Shown: positions 52,241 to 61,937, counted from the first letter of the stretch. The stretch is DNA of 64,000 nucleotides from Erythrobacter donghaensis (GCF_002155425.1 NZ_MUYG01000011.1:496001-560000); one strand, 5' to 3'. Notes: generated by a model not told the origin, from the sequence alone. A program made the numbers and translations.

Positions 52241-54126
52241 TCCGCCGCCTCCCGTAAGGCCGTCCAGACCGGCTGGACGGGAGCAGGAAGGCCGGTTTCG
52301 GCCTCGCAATTGGCGCGCAGCGCGTCGATGCCCGGGCCGTAGTCGAACAGCGGGAGTTCGCCCCGGCTCGCGGACATTTCGGCGCGCAGTGCCTCGGTCG
52401 CGGCAGTATCCACGACGCCCGCGCCATCCGCAACCACGCCATAGGCCCGCGCGCCATCGGGGGTGACGAGACCCTGCCGGATTTCGAGGCCCACCAGTTC
52501 CGGATCGCGCGCCAGCGGGTCGCCCCAGCCGCCGCCGCCCCAGGTGATGAAGTGGAGGAGGTCGCCCGCCTTCACCGCGACGCTCTCGACCTTGTTGCCG
52601 ACGATCTCCTGCGTCCCGTCGGCCCGCTCAAGCACCTTTTTCGCCCGCGCGCCCGGATGCCCGCCATTGACGCCCCACGGGGGCACGAACCAGCGGTCGT
52701 CATGGATCGCGATCTCGCCATCAGCGAGGAAGCGGTAGGTCATGTGGATGCCATTGCCCCCGCGGTGCAGGCCCGCCCCGCCGCTGTCGGGCGCGGTGGA
52801 ATAGCGCTCGATCCGCAAGGGGAAGTAGCGCTCGAGGAATTCATTGGGGACATTGGTGAAGCCCGGCCACAGCGAATGCCCGTCCGGCCCATCACCCAGC
52901 GGACGCCCGGGGATGCCGCCGAAGCCGATCTGGAACAGCTGGAACCAGTCGCGTGTCCCGTCCTCGCGGCTGTCCCATCCGGAATAGAACAGGTGCGGCG
53001 AGGATGAGAACCCGGCGGCGTTGAGGAACTCCGGTGTCTTCTGCCCGAGCAGCCCGCCGAGGATGTCGAAGATCCGCCCCAGCGCGTGCGTGCGGCCCGA
53101 GAGCGCGGCGGGGAAGTGCGGCTTCAGCAGCGAGCCTTCGGGGATGCGCACCTCGATCAGATCGTAGAACCCGTCATTGAACAGGATCTGGGGATCGAAG
53201 ACCATGATCATGTAGATGCCGAAGAACATCTTGAACATGTTTTCATTGAGGAAGAAGTTGATCGAGGCGGCCGATTGCGGGTCGGTGCCTTCGAAATCGA
53301 GGATCACCTTGTCCCCATCGCGCCACATGGTGCAGCGGATCTTGTAGGGGCCGTAGCCCTTGCCGTCGTCGCAGATGTAATCCTCGAAGCTGACCGGCTC
53401 CTCGGCCACGGCCATCGCCAGCAGCGATTTCATCGCGCGGTGGTTGCGCGCCAGAAGCTCCTGTGTGGCGGACACGTAAACGTCATCGCCGAAGCGGTCG
53501 GCCATTTCGACCACTCGGCGCGCGGCGACGCGGCAGCTGGCGATCAGCGCGTTCAGGTCCGCCTGGCACCAGTCGGGCTTGCGGGTCTGGTGCATCACCA
53601 GCTTCATCAGGTCTTCGTTGTATTCGCCCTTCTTCCAGATCTTCACAGGCGGGATGCGCACGCCTTCCTCAAAGATTGAGGACGCGCCGATCGGCATCGA
53701 GCCGGGGACCGAACCGCCGATGTCGCTCTGGTGGCCGAACATCGCGGTGAAGGCGATCAGGCGACCGTCCTTGAACACGGGGAGCAGCACCAGCCAGTCG
53801 TTCGAGTGGCTGATTGCGCCCGCGCAGGAATAGGGATCGGAGAGGAAGATCATGTCCCCATCCTCGATCGTGCCGTCATAGCTGATCAGGAAGCCGTCGA
53901 TGAAGCTGCCGAACTGGCCGACGATCATCTTGCCGGAAGGATCGGCGATCAGCGGGAAGGCGTCGCCCTGCTCGCGGATGCCGGGGGACATGGCGGTGCG
54001 CACGAGCGTCGCGTCCATCTCGATACGGGCGTTCCGCAGCGCGTTCTCGATAATGTCGAGCGTGACCGGGTCGATTGCGACCTTCTGGAAGGGGGCGGGG
54101 TTGGTTTCGATGATGCGAGCCGGCAT
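52237..54126 (-). CDS. hyuB: Hydantoinase/oxoprolinase B subunit (HyuB family)
   Basis: A 629-residue protein starting MPARIIETNPAPFQKVAIDP, then DPVTLDIIENALRNARIEMD, the usual HyuB N-terminus, and the later GDMIFLSDPYSCAGAISHSNDW and [20 protein letters not shown]. With HyuA it forms an ATP-dependent amidohydrolase or carboxylase acting on cyclic amides (hydantoins, 5-oxoproline) or ketones in the acetophenone carboxylase branch. It follows hyuA by 4 bases. Confidence 0.93.
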   Translation of the reverse strand: MPARIIETNPAPFQKVAIDPVTLDIIENALRNARIEMDATLVRTAMSPGIREQGDAFPLIADPSGKMIVGQFGSFIDGFLISYDGTIEDGDMIFLSDPYSCAGAISHSNDWLVLLPVFKDGRLIAFTAMFGHQSDIGGSVPGSMPIGASSIFEEGVRIPPVKIWKKGEYNEDLMKLVMHQTRKPDWCQADLNALIASCRVAARRVVEMADRFGDDVYVSATQELLARNHRAMKSLLAMAVAEEPVSFEDYICDDGKGYGPYKIRCTMWRDGDKVILDFEGTDPQSAASINFFLNENMFKMFFGIYMIMVFDPQILFNDGFYDLIEVRIPEGSLLKPHFPAALSGRTHALGRIFDILGGLLGQKTPEFLNAAGFSSSPHLFYSGWDSREDGTRDWFQLFQIGFGGIPGRPLGDGPDGHSLWPGFTNVPNEFLERYFPLRIERYSTAPDSGGAGLHRGGNGIHMTYRFLADGEIAIHDDRWFVPPWGVNGGHPGARAKKVLERADGTQEIVGNKVESVAVKAGDLLHFITWGGGGWGDPLARDPELVGLEIRQGLVTPDGARAYGVVADGAGVVDTAATEALRAEMSASRGELPLFDYGPGIDALRANCEAETGLPAPVQPVWTALREAAE

Positions 54127-54130
54127 GGTC

Positions 54131-56188
54131 TTAGCCCTCCGCCTTGAGAGTGATGAGGATGTTGCCGACCGCGTCCACGGCCGCGCGGCAATCGTGTTCG
54201 ACCAGCGTGGTCGAATCCATCTCGGTGATGATCGCGGGGCCTTCGATGACGTCGCCCTGACGCAACCTGGCGCGGTCGTAGATGACAGCCGCGCGCTCCT
54301 CGCCGCCGATCCACATCATGTGGTCGCGGATTTTGGCAGCGGCGGGATTGCCGTCGCCCTTGGGCAGTTCGGCGGCGGGAAGCGCAGGGGCCTGCCCCTG
54401 CGCCACGGCGCGCAGGTTCACGATCTCGTGCGGGGTGTCCATGTTGAAGGTGAACAGGCGCAGGTGCTCTTCGTCGAAGCGGGCCAGGATGCCTTCGATC
54501 CCGTCCTTTTCGAGAATGTCCTGCGTGATGGTGAGCGGTACTTCGAAGGCCTGCCCCGCGTAGCGCACGTCTATTTCGAACAGCGAGGTGATCTGATCCT
54601 CGGGAATGCCGTCGGCGACCAGCTCGCCGCGGGTCTGCTCGGCCATGTCGTCGAGCACCTGCACGAGATCAGCGATGCTGGTGTCGCGGGCGAGGCGCGA
54701 GAAGCTGCGCGCGGTTTCGGTGCGCATCCGCGTGGTGGCATCGCCGAGCGCGCAGAGCACGCCGGGGGAGACGGGGGAGATCGCGGGCCAGCTGCCCATC
54801 AGCCGAGCGACCGCATTCACATGCAGCGGGCCAGCCCCGCCAAAGCCCATCAGCGCAAATTCGCGCGGGTCGTAGCCCTGCTGGACCGAGATCATCCGCA
54901 GCGCGCCGAACATGTTCTCGTTGACGATGTCGATGATCCCGCGCGCGGCCTCCATCAGCGTCACGCCCAGCGCATCGGCGATGGTCTGCACCGCCGCCTT
55001 GGCGCCCTCGCGGTCGAGCTTGAAGCTGCCGCCGAGCAGGTCTTCGGGCAGGTAGCCGAGCACCACATTGGCGTCGGTCACCGTCGGGAGCGTGCCGCCC
55101 TTGTTGTAGGCGACCGGCCCCGGCACCGCGCCCGCGCTCTCCGGCCCGACACGCAGCGCGCCGGTCAATTGCGGGACGTGGGCGATCGAGCCGCCGCCCG
55201 CGCCCACGGTTTTCACGTCCAATGCCGAAGCGCGCACCGAGAGGTGGCCGACTTCGGTGGTGCGCTGACGGCGCGGCTCGAGGCCCTGTATCAGCGCGAC
55301 GTCGGTCGAGGTGCCGCCCACGTCGAGCGTCAGGATATTCTCGAAGCCCGCATTCTTGGCGACCCACAGCGCGCCCGTCACACCGCCCGCGGGGCCGGAC
55401 ATGAGGATGTTGACCGGGTGCTCCTCGGCCTTCTGGCTCGACATGAGCCCGCCATCGGAACGCAGCAGCGAGAGGCGGCCCTTGAGGCCTTCCGCCTCCA
55501 GCTTGGTGCGCAGGTTCGAGACGTATTTCGACACCACCGGGCGCACCGCTGCATTGGCGACGGTCGAAAGCGTGCGCTCGTATTCCTGCATTTCGGGCAG
55601 GACTTCGTGGCTCAGCGAGACGGGGATGCCCGGCAGTTCCTCGGCGGCGATTTCCCCGATGCGGGCTTCGTGCGCGCCGTTGAGATAGGCGTTCATCAGG
55701 GAGACGGTGAGCGCTTCGATCCCGTCACCCTTGAGCTTGCGCAGCGCAGCGCGGACCGCATCCTCGTCAAGCGGGGCGACCTCGCGGCCTTGCGCATCCA
55801 TCCGTCCCGGCACCTCGACCGTGTGTTCAAGTCGCGCCAAAGGCTGAGGCTTGGGCCACACGATCCAAGCCGCAAGCCCACCGGGCACGAAGCTGCGCGC
55901 GATCTGCATGATGTCGCGGTAGCCCTGTGTCGTGACCAAGCCCACGCGCGCACCCTTGCCCTCTAGCACGGCATTGGTGGCGACCGTGGTGCCGTGGAGG
56001 AAATAGACGATATCGGCGGCGGTGATCCCCGCCTTCTCGGTGATCGCCTTCACCCCCGTCAGGATGCCTTCCGAGGAATCATGCGGGGTCGAGGGGGTCT
56101 TGTGCCGCCAGAAGGCACCGCTTGCCTCGTCGAACAGCAAGAGGTCGGTGAAAGTCCCGCCCACGTCCACACCCAACCTGTATGTCAT
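54131..56188 (-). CDS. hyuA: Hydantoinase/oxoprolinase A subunit (HyuA family)
   Basis: A 685-residue ASKHA-fold ATPase subunit starting MTYRLGVDVGGTFTDLLLFD. The nucleotide-binding motifs are DVGGTFTD at the start and LTLDVGGTSTDVALIQG in the middle, with GSFKLDREGAKAAVQTIADAL and GFGGAGPLHVNAVAR. It provides ATP-dependent phosphorylation of the substrate amide or enol for its HyuB partner. It lies 15 bases after the lyase gene in the same operon. Confidence 0.95.
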   Translation of the reverse strand: MTYRLGVDVGGTFTDLLLFDEASGAFWRHKTPSTPHDSSEGILTGVKAITEKAGITAADIVYFLHGTTVATNAVLEGKGARVGLVTTQGYRDIMQIARSFVPGGLAAWIVWPKPQPLARLEHTVEVPGRMDAQGREVAPLDEDAVRAALRKLKGDGIEALTVSLMNAYLNGAHEARIGEIAAEELPGIPVSLSHEVLPEMQEYERTLSTVANAAVRPVVSKYVSNLRTKLEAEGLKGRLSLLRSDGGLMSSQKAEEHPVNILMSGPAGGVTGALWVAKNAGFENILTLDVGGTSTDVALIQGLEPRRQRTTEVGHLSVRASALDVKTVGAGGGSIAHVPQLTGALRVGPESAGAVPGPVAYNKGGTLPTVTDANVVLGYLPEDLLGGSFKLDREGAKAAVQTIADALGVTLMEAARGIIDIVNENMFGALRMISVQQGYDPREFALMGFGGAGPLHVNAVARLMGSWPAISPVSPGVLCALGDATTRMRTETARSFSRLARDTSIADLVQVLDDMAEQTRGELVADGIPEDQITSLFEIDVRYAGQAFEVPLTITQDILEKDGIEGILARFDEEHLRLFTFNMDTPHEIVNLRAVAQGQAPALPAAELPKGDGNPAAAKIRDHMMWIGGEERAAVIYDRARLRQGDVIEGPAIITEMDSTTLVEHDCRAAVDAVGNILITLKAEG

Positions 56189-56203
56189 GCCGTTTCCTCT
56201 TGA

Positions 56204-57112
56204 TTATGCTGCGCGGGCAACCGCTGAGGGCAATTCGCGCCCCAGCAGCTGCGCAAACCACTTGTTGGCGGCGATCGCCGCGTCGAGATCGATACCTGTC
56301 GCCACTCCCGAACGCGCCATCATGTAGATGAGGTCCTCGGTGGCGATGTTGCCGGTGGCGCGCGGCGCGAAGGGGCAGCCGCCGAGGCCGCCCAATGAGG
56401 CGTCGAAAATGCCCACCCCCGCCTTGTAGGCCTCCCACGCATTGGCGATGCCGGTGCCGCGGGTGTTGTGAAAATGCGCGCGCATCGGGATTTTGCCGAT
56501 GAGCAATTCGCCGAGCTTGCCGAACAATTCGCCCGCCTCGAAGGGCGTGCCGACGCCGATGGTGTCGGCGAGCGCGATTTCTTCGGGGTTTTCGATCGCC
56601 AGTTCCTCGGCGATGGCGAGGACGGTGGAATGCTTGACCTCGCCCTCGAACGGGCAGCCGAAGGCGGCGCTGATCGTGACCTGTGCGCGCATCCCTTCGG
56701 CACGGGCGAAGCGCAGCATGTCGCGGGTTTCGGTAATGCCTTCCGCGATGGTCTGGCCCTGGTTCTTCTGGCCGAAGGTGTCGCTGGCGACCACCACGCA
56801 GCCGACCTGATCGACGCCCCGCTTGCCGCCCTCTCGGGTCGCCAGCGCCCGCATCACGCCGCGTTTGTTGAGGACGAGGCCGACATAGGTGCAGTCCTTC
56901 CGGTCCGGCAGGCCCGCGATCACGTTTTCTGCATCCGCCATCTGCGGCACACGCTGCGGGTGGACGAAGCTCGCCACCTCCAGCCGCCGCGCGCCATAGC
57001 CGATCATGCGGTCGATCAGCGCCAGCTTGGTTGCGGTGCCGATGATGTCGGGCTCGTTCTGCAAGCCGTCGCGCGGGCCGACCTCGACCAGTTCGATGTT
57101 CTCGAAGCTCAT
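56204..57112 (-). CDS. mvaB: Hydroxymethylglutaryl-CoA lyase-like enzyme
   Basis: A 302-residue DRE-TIM enzyme starting MSFENIELVEVGPRDGLQNE. The catalytic Arg-Asp pair of VGPRDGLQNE, the helix VASFVHPQRVPQM, VTISAAFGCPFEGEVK, ADTIGVGTPFEA and HFHNTRGTGIANAWEAYKAG are present, and the C-terminal GGLGGCPFAPRATGN Cys is conserved. It splits a 3-hydroxy-3-methylacyl-CoA or homologous acid by retro-Claisen cleavage. As first gene of the operon it may act on a CoA-activated product rather than HMG-CoA itself. Confidence 0.88.
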   Translation of the reverse strand: MSFENIELVEVGPRDGLQNEPDIIGTATKLALIDRMIGYGARRLEVASFVHPQRVPQMADAENVIAGLPDRKDCTYVGLVLNKRGVMRALATREGGKRGVDQVGCVVVASDTFGQKNQGQTIAEGITETRDMLRFARAEGMRAQVTISAAFGCPFEGEVKHSTVLAIAEELAIENPEEIALADTIGVGTPFEAGELFGKLGELLIGKIPMRAHFHNTRGTGIANAWEAYKAGVGIFDASLGGLGGCPFAPRATGNIATEDLIYMMARSGVATGIDLDAAIAANKWFAQLLGRELPSAVARAA

Positions 57113-57158
57113 GGTGAATCGCCTGACATTGGGGGATCGTCATCGCAAGGTTTAGCCA

Positions 57159-57172
57159 AATTGTATACAATT
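57159..57172. promoter_or_regulatory. GntR-type operator upstream of the hyu operon
   Basis: AATTGTATACAATT is a perfect 14-base palindrome 47 bases before the lyase ATG. Its core TTGTATACAA is repeated at 58116-58125 upstream of the receptor gene. FadR-subfamily GntR regulators bind such short A/T-flanked palindromes, and the GntR gene lies between the two copies. A chance pair of perfect 10-base copies in GC-rich DNA is unlikely. Confidence 0.82.
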
Positions 57173-57295
57173 GCAATGACGCTGGTGTCGCTTTTGGCCG
57201 GGAACCTGTCGTCGTCCGTTGCGTTTCTGCGGGCTTCGACGGGCGAGCGCGTCGCGTGGCCGTTGCATGGTCGTCACGGGGTGGTTGCAGGGTCG

Positions 57296-57961
57296 TTACG
57301 CTGCTGCGTCGCGCTCCTTCGTCGGCCCCACGGCCCTTGCAAAGGTGTGGAAGGCGCGGCGCAGGTGGCTGCCCATTACTGCGCGCGCCCAGTCCGGATC
57401 GCGGGCGGTGAAGGCGGCGATCAGTTCATCGTGATCGCGCGCCGATTGCAGCAGGTCCTCGCGGGTATAGGTACGCGCGGTGCGCAGCACCACCGGCGCC
57501 TCGACCAGCCGCGCCAGCAGCTGTGCGAGGCGCGGCGATTGGGCGGCGTCGATGATCACGTCATGGAATGCGCGGTTGGCCTCGAGAAACCGCGCGACAT
57601 CGGGGCTGGCCTGTTCGACCGCCGCCGTGAGATCGCGATTGACGGCCTCCAGCGCGGCGATCTGCTCTCGGGAAAGGCGGCTTGCGGCGCGTTCGGCGGC
57701 ATGGCCTTCAAGCATCTGGCGAAGCACGAACATCTCCTCGATATCGTCGCGGCTCCAGTCGGCCACGAACAGCCGCTTGGTGTCGGAGCGCACCAGCAGT
57801 AGCTCGTCCTCCAGCCGCCGCACCGCCTCGCGCACTGGTGTGCGGCTGACCCCGCTGATCTGCGCCAGCTGGTCTTCAGTGATCTGCTCGCCCGCCGCCA
57901 TCGCGCCGCTCAAGAGATGGGCACGAATCCTCGCATAGGCCTGGTCCGAGGCGCGACTCAT
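57296..57961 (-). CDS. GntR-family regulator, FCD (FadR-type) subfamily
   Basis: A 221-residue protein starting MSRASDQAYARIRAHLLSGA. The winged helix is near residues 23-60 (ITEDQLAQISGVSRTPVREA) and the FCD ligand domain follows (EEMFVLRQMLEGHAAERAAS, FLEANRAFHDVIIDAAQSPR, ARDHDELIAAF). In the FCD domain Asp/His residues usually bind a metal and a carboxylate effector. It is probably a repressor of the hyu operon, the receptor and possibly itself through the TTGTATACAA sites. Confidence 0.93.
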   Translation of the reverse strand: MSRASDQAYARIRAHLLSGAMAAGEQITEDQLAQISGVSRTPVREAVRRLEDELLLVRSDTKRLFVADWSRDDIEEMFVLRQMLEGHAAERAASRLSREQIAALEAVNRDLTAAVEQASPDVARFLEANRAFHDVIIDAAQSPRLAQLLARLVEAPVVLRTARTYTREDLLQSARDHDELIAAFTARDPDWARAVMGSHLRRAFHTFARAVGPTKERDAAA

Positions 57962-58345
57962 GCCGGGCCGGAAGGGGTGCGAGCGAGGAGAGGGGAGGGG
58001 GTCATGCCGTTCCTTGTGCGGTCATCGGCTGTCTCCGGCAAGCCTGTGCGGCGGCAAAAACACACTTGTGGGGCCGATATGCGCCATTTGGGGGAAAGCA
58101 CTTGACGGGAGCAATTTGTATACAATAACCCGTGCCGCCATGGCAACAAGCCATATGGCGACAGGGGTGTATGCCGTGCAGTTCACTTCGCAGTGCAAGC
58201 CGATTGCGATCCAGCCTGCCCAGGCAGCGCGTGCCTGCGCCGCTACCCTGCGTCTTGCCCATTATCGCGCCAGCCTTAGCGAGGCCCGCGCCTGACCATC
58301 ACTTTGCCACGCCTTCCTCTCGATCCCTTTCAGGAGAGCCGCCTT
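57962..58345. promoter_or_regulatory. Divergent regulatory region between GntR and TonB-receptor genes
   Basis: The 384-base stretch holds the second operator at 58116-58125 (TTGTATACAA) and must contain the promoters of the GntR gene (minus) and the receptor gene (plus). A 51-codon frame at 58140-58295 (MATSHMATGVYAVQFTSQCK...) starts 14 bases after the operator, so a leader peptide is conceivable, but no ribosome binding site or family supports it. CAGGAG sits 10 bases before the receptor ATG. Confidence 0.6.
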
Positions 58346-60883
58346 ATGAATATCCGTCTGGTTCTTGCCTCTGGCGCGGCTCTCGGCGCGCTTGCTCTTG
58401 CCATGCCGGCCGCCGCGCAGCAGACCACGGCTGACGATCTGGCAGCCGAGGACGAGGGGCAGGGCATCATCGTCACCGCCCGCCGCCAGTCGGAAAGCCT
58501 CGCCGATGTGCCCGCGGCGGTCACCGTGTTCGGGGCCGAGACCCTCGCCAAGACCGGCGTGCAGCGCGCCGACGATTTCATCCAGCTGACCCCGGGCGTC
58601 ACCATCGTCACCGGCACGGCGGAAGCGGGCGACACCCAGATCAATATCCGCGGGATCAACGGCGCGCGCGATGCGGAAAGCTCGGTCGCGCTGGTGGTCG
58701 ACGGCATTCTCAAGACCAACACCGCGCAGTTGAACCAGAACCAGGGCACGCTGCGGCAGGTCGAAATCCTCAAAGGCCCGCAAGGCGCGCTCTATGGCCG
58801 CAACGCGGCGGCAGGCGCTATCGTGCTGCAGACGCTGAAGCCGGGCGATACGCTCGAGGGCGGGGTGCTGGTGCGCGCCGCGCAGGACAACACCTATCTC
58901 GCCAATGCCTATATCGCGACCCCGATCGGCGAGACCGCGGGGTTGGTGGTGTCGGCCAATTACTCGACCACCGACGGTTTCTTCCGCAACCGCTTCCTCG
59001 ACAATTCCGAGACCATCGACGATCAGGAGGTGTTCGGCCTCGACGCGCGGCTGGTGATGGAACTGGGCCCGCGCACCGAGCTCGACGTGAAGGCGCGCTA
59101 TGCCGACCTCAACGGTGCTTCGATCAACTTCAATGCCAGCTTCCACCTGCCCAACTTCGCGGGCGTGGACCCGGCCTTCTTCGAGGATGTGAACCAGCAT
59201 CCCTTCGATTTCTATTCGAACATCCGCCCGACCAACGATCAGACCACCTTTGAGACCTCGGCCAAGCTCGAGCACGAGTTCGATGCGGTGACGCTGACCG
59301 CATGGGTGCTCTACAGCGATGTCGACCAGTCGCTGACTGCGGATGGCACTTCGGCAGACTTTGCACGCTTCACCTTCGCCGGTGCGACTCCGGCCTCGGT
59401 TGCGGCGGCCAATTCCTGCGCGGCGACCACGGCGGCGCTGACCGGCTACCCCCTCAATCCGCCGACCTTCATCGGGGCGAGCCCGATCCCCTTCATCTTC
59501 AACCCCGCGACCGGATCGACCTTTGGCGCCTACAGCCCCACCACCTGCGACGGCACCCAGCTGCAGGTGCGCAATCAGGAAGACATCAGCGGCGAAATCC
59601 GCCTCGCTTCCAGCGGTGACGGGCCGGTGAAATGGCAGGTCGGAGCCTATTACCTGCACATCGACCGCGAAGTGGGCGTTAGCCTCGGCGCGGATTTGGG
59701 GCGCGGGGTGAGCCGCGAGCTATACAATGCGCCGGGCAGCGACAACCCCACGACGCAGCTCTACAATGATGCCTTCACCACCGATGTCTACGCGGTCTTC
59801 GCTGCGGTCGATGCCGATCTGGACGACCGCTTCAATCTCAGCCTTGCAGGCCGTTACGACATCGAGGATCGCCGGGTCGAAAGCCTCGTGCCGACGGTGT
59901 TCGATCCCTTCACCGGCGGCCCGATCAATCCCGGCCAGACGGTCAGCGGCGGGGTGGTGCAGCCGATCGCGCCGCAATCGGAGACCTTCAAGCAATTCCA
60001 GCCCAAGATCTCGCTCCGTTACGAGCTGACCCCGGACGTGAATCTCTATGGCAACTGGGGGATCGGCTTCAAATCGGGCGGGTTCAACAACCAGGGCTCG
60101 GCCGCGATCGTCGATTCCGCCTTCAACCAGTTCATCGGCACCGATGTCGATATCGACGACCAGTATCGCAAGGAAGTCTCCAGCGCCTTCGAAGGCGGGG
60201 TGAAGGGCAGCCTGCTGAATGGCGCGGTGACCTTCGATCTGGCGGGCTATTACACCAATGTCGAGGACATGCAGTTCTTCGAATTCTTCGTCGGCGGCTT
60301 CGGCCTGCTGCGCGTCGTGTCTAACATCGACGAGGTCGAGCTTTACGGCGCGGAAGCGAACCTAGCCGCCGAGATTCTCGATGGCTGGACGGTGTTCGGA
60401 TCGGCCAACGTGACCGAAAGCGAGATCAAGGAAAACGCCTCGCGCCCCGGCACGGTCGGCAACAAGTCGCCCTATACCGCTGATTACACCATCAACATTG
60501 GCACCCAGCTGGATCTGCCAGTGTCCAGCAGCGTCAACTTCGTCACCCGCGCCGATTATCGCATCACCGGGCCGACGTGGTTCCACACGCTGCAGGACGA
60601 TACCAACCCGACGCTGTTCAGCGGGCTGCTGCCGGGATCGGCGCTGGCACTGCCGGCCTTCGTGGGCGATGCCGATTATTCGGTGGCACAGCGTGACAGC
60701 TTCGCCGTGATGGACCTGCGCGTCGGGTTTGAGGGCGATCAGTGGTCGATCACCGCCTATGCCGAGAATCTGTTCAACGAGAAGTACCTGAACGAGGTGA
60801 TCACCGCGGTCGAGTTCGGCGGTTCGTTCATCTCGCCCGGCGGACGCCAGCGGTTCGGGGTGGAGCTGGGTTACAAGTTCTAG
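58346..60883 (+). CDS. TonB-dependent outer-membrane receptor
   Basis: An 845-residue receptor starting MNIRLVLASGAALGALALAM with signal peptide ending PAAAQQ. A TonB-box-like IIVTARRQSE is followed by the plug domain (DVPAAVTVFGAETLAKTGV, VNIRGINGARD-like INIRGINGARDAESSVALVV) and a 22-strand barrel ending in ...RQRFGVELGYKF. It imports a substrate into the periplasm using TonB energy. It is controlled by the GntR operator upstream, so its cargo is likely the substrate of the hyu operon rather than iron. Confidence 0.94.
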   Translation: MNIRLVLASGAALGALALAMPAAAQQTTADDLAAEDEGQGIIVTARRQSESLADVPAAVTVFGAETLAKTGVQRADDFIQLTPGVTIVTGTAEAGDTQINIRGINGARDAESSVALVVDGILKTNTAQLNQNQGTLRQVEILKGPQGALYGRNAAAGAIVLQTLKPGDTLEGGVLVRAAQDNTYLANAYIATPIGETAGLVVSANYSTTDGFFRNRFLDNSETIDDQEVFGLDARLVMELGPRTELDVKARYADLNGASINFNASFHLPNFAGVDPAFFEDVNQHPFDFYSNIRPTNDQTTFETSAKLEHEFDAVTLTAWVLYSDVDQSLTADGTSADFARFTFAGATPASVAAANSCAATTAALTGYPLNPPTFIGASPIPFIFNPATGSTFGAYSPTTCDGTQLQVRNQEDISGEIRLASSGDGPVKWQVGAYYLHIDREVGVSLGADLGRGVSRELYNAPGSDNPTTQLYNDAFTTDVYAVFAAVDADLDDRFNLSLAGRYDIEDRRVESLVPTVFDPFTGGPINPGQTVSGGVVQPIAPQSETFKQFQPKISLRYELTPDVNLYGNWGIGFKSGGFNNQGSAAIVDSAFNQFIGTDVDIDDQYRKEVSSAFEGGVKGSLLNGAVTFDLAGYYTNVEDMQFFEFFVGGFGLLRVVSNIDEVELYGAEANLAAEILDGWTVFGSANVTESEIKENASRPGTVGNKSPYTADYTINIGTQLDLPVSSSVNFVTRADYRITGPTWFHTLQDDTNPTLFSGLLPGSALALPAFVGDADYSVAQRDSFAVMDLRVGFEGDQWSITAYAENLFNEKYLNEVITAVEFGGSFISPGGRQRFGVELGYKF

Positions 60884-60920
60884 AACATAAGAGCGCTTCG
60901 GGCGTCGCATAAAACAAGTT

Positions 60921-60963
60921 GAAGCGCGCGGGGTTTTGCGACCCACCCCGCGCGCTTCTTTTT
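60921..60963 (+). terminator. Rho-independent terminator after the TonB receptor
   Basis: GAAGCGCGCGGGG and CCCCGCGCGCTTC form a perfect 13-base stem with a 12-base loop, followed by TTTTT. The convergent propeller-lipoprotein gene ends 3 bases beyond; the stem can terminate transcription from both sides. Confidence 0.93.
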
Positions 60964-60965
60964 GC

Positions 60966-61937
60966 CTATTTTCCGGCAGGCGCGCTCCACCATGACAGCG
61001 TTTCGTTGTCGTGGGCCGAGGTCCACACGCCCTTCGGTGTCCAGCGCAGCGCGCCGCTGCCCACCGCCGGGCCCATGCGCGCGCGCAGTGTCATGCTGGC
61101 CGGGTCAATCACCACCATCGTCTGATCGTCGGTGGTGCGCAGCCACACCGCGCCGCCTGCCGCGTCGATATCGCCCCATTTGAGATTGTCGCCGACCTTG
61201 GTGCGCCCGCTGACGGTGAGCGCGGCCGGATCGACCTTGGCCACGGTGCCGTCGCCCTGTTCCTGCACCCACACCGCGCCCTCGCCTGCTGCGAGGAAGC
61301 CCGGCGTGTCGCCGAGCGCCGCCGTGCCGGTGACAGCATTGGTGGCCGGGTCGATCTTCTGGAGCAGCTTGCCTTCGCTCGACACCGCCCACAGCGCGTC
61401 GAAGCCATAGGCGAGATACCAGGTCTCGGGCGCGACGCTCACGGTGGCGGTGACGGTGTTGGTGGCAGGGTCGATCCGCGCGACCTTGCCCGCCGCGTCG
61501 GACGGCACCCACACCGCGCCTGCGCCTGCGACCACGTTGGTCTCCCCCTTGGGATTGGCAAGGCCGGTCGCAATCTTGGCTTCGACCGCCGCGGTCTTCA
61601 GGTTGATGCGCCACACCTCCCCGCCCTTGCAATTGGCGACCCACAGCGCGCCTTCCGCAATCGCCATCGTGCCGCAGGGGCGCGGGACAGGCGTCGCGGC
61701 GATCTTTCCGCTGGGCGACCACTGTTCGACCCGCCCGTCATTGGTGACCCACACGGTATCGCCATCGACCGCGAGAAAGTCGGCAAAACCGGGCACCTTC
61801 ATCGCGTTCTCGGTTAGGTCGGGCGCGGAGCCGGTGGTGTCCTGCGGAGGCTCGCTAGCCTCGGGCGCACAGGCGCTAAGGGCCAGAGACGCAGCGATAA
61901 CGGTGACGATCGGGCGCGGAACGGGTGTGCGGATCAT
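60966..61937 (-). CDS. Beta-propeller lipoprotein (YncE/Vgb-like)
   Basis: A 323-residue lipoprotein. It starts MIRTPVPRPIVTVIAASLAL with lipobox LSAC, and GGAGG lies 8 bases before this ATG, fixing the start. The rest is a series of about seven repeats of the form GAVWV...G.VARIDPATNTVTATV, a propeller built from NHL/YVTN-like blades. It may bind a ligand or partner in the periplasm. It is convergent with the TonB receptor and divergent from the ABC importer genes, which suggests co-function in uptake. Confidence 0.82.
   Translation of the reverse strand: MIRTPVPRPIVTVIAASLALSACAPEASEPPQDTTGSAPDLTENAMKVPGFADFLAVDGDTVWVTNDGRVEQWSPSGKIAATPVPRPCGTMAIAEGALWVANCKGGEVWRINLKTAAVEAKIATGLANPKGETNVVAGAGAVWVPSDAAGKVARIDPATNTVTATVSVAPETWYLAYGFDALWAVSSEGKLLQKIDPATNAVTGTAALGDTPGFLAAGEGAVWVQEQGDGTVAKVDPAALTVSGRTKVGDNLKWGDIDAAGGAVWLRTTDDQTMVVIDPASMTLRARMGPAVGSGALRWTPKGVWTSAHDNETLSWWSAPAGK

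Noticed and set aside
58140..58295. A 51-codon frame after the second GntR operator
   Set aside because: No Shine-Dalgarno and no recognisable sequence; kept only as a note in the regulatory region.
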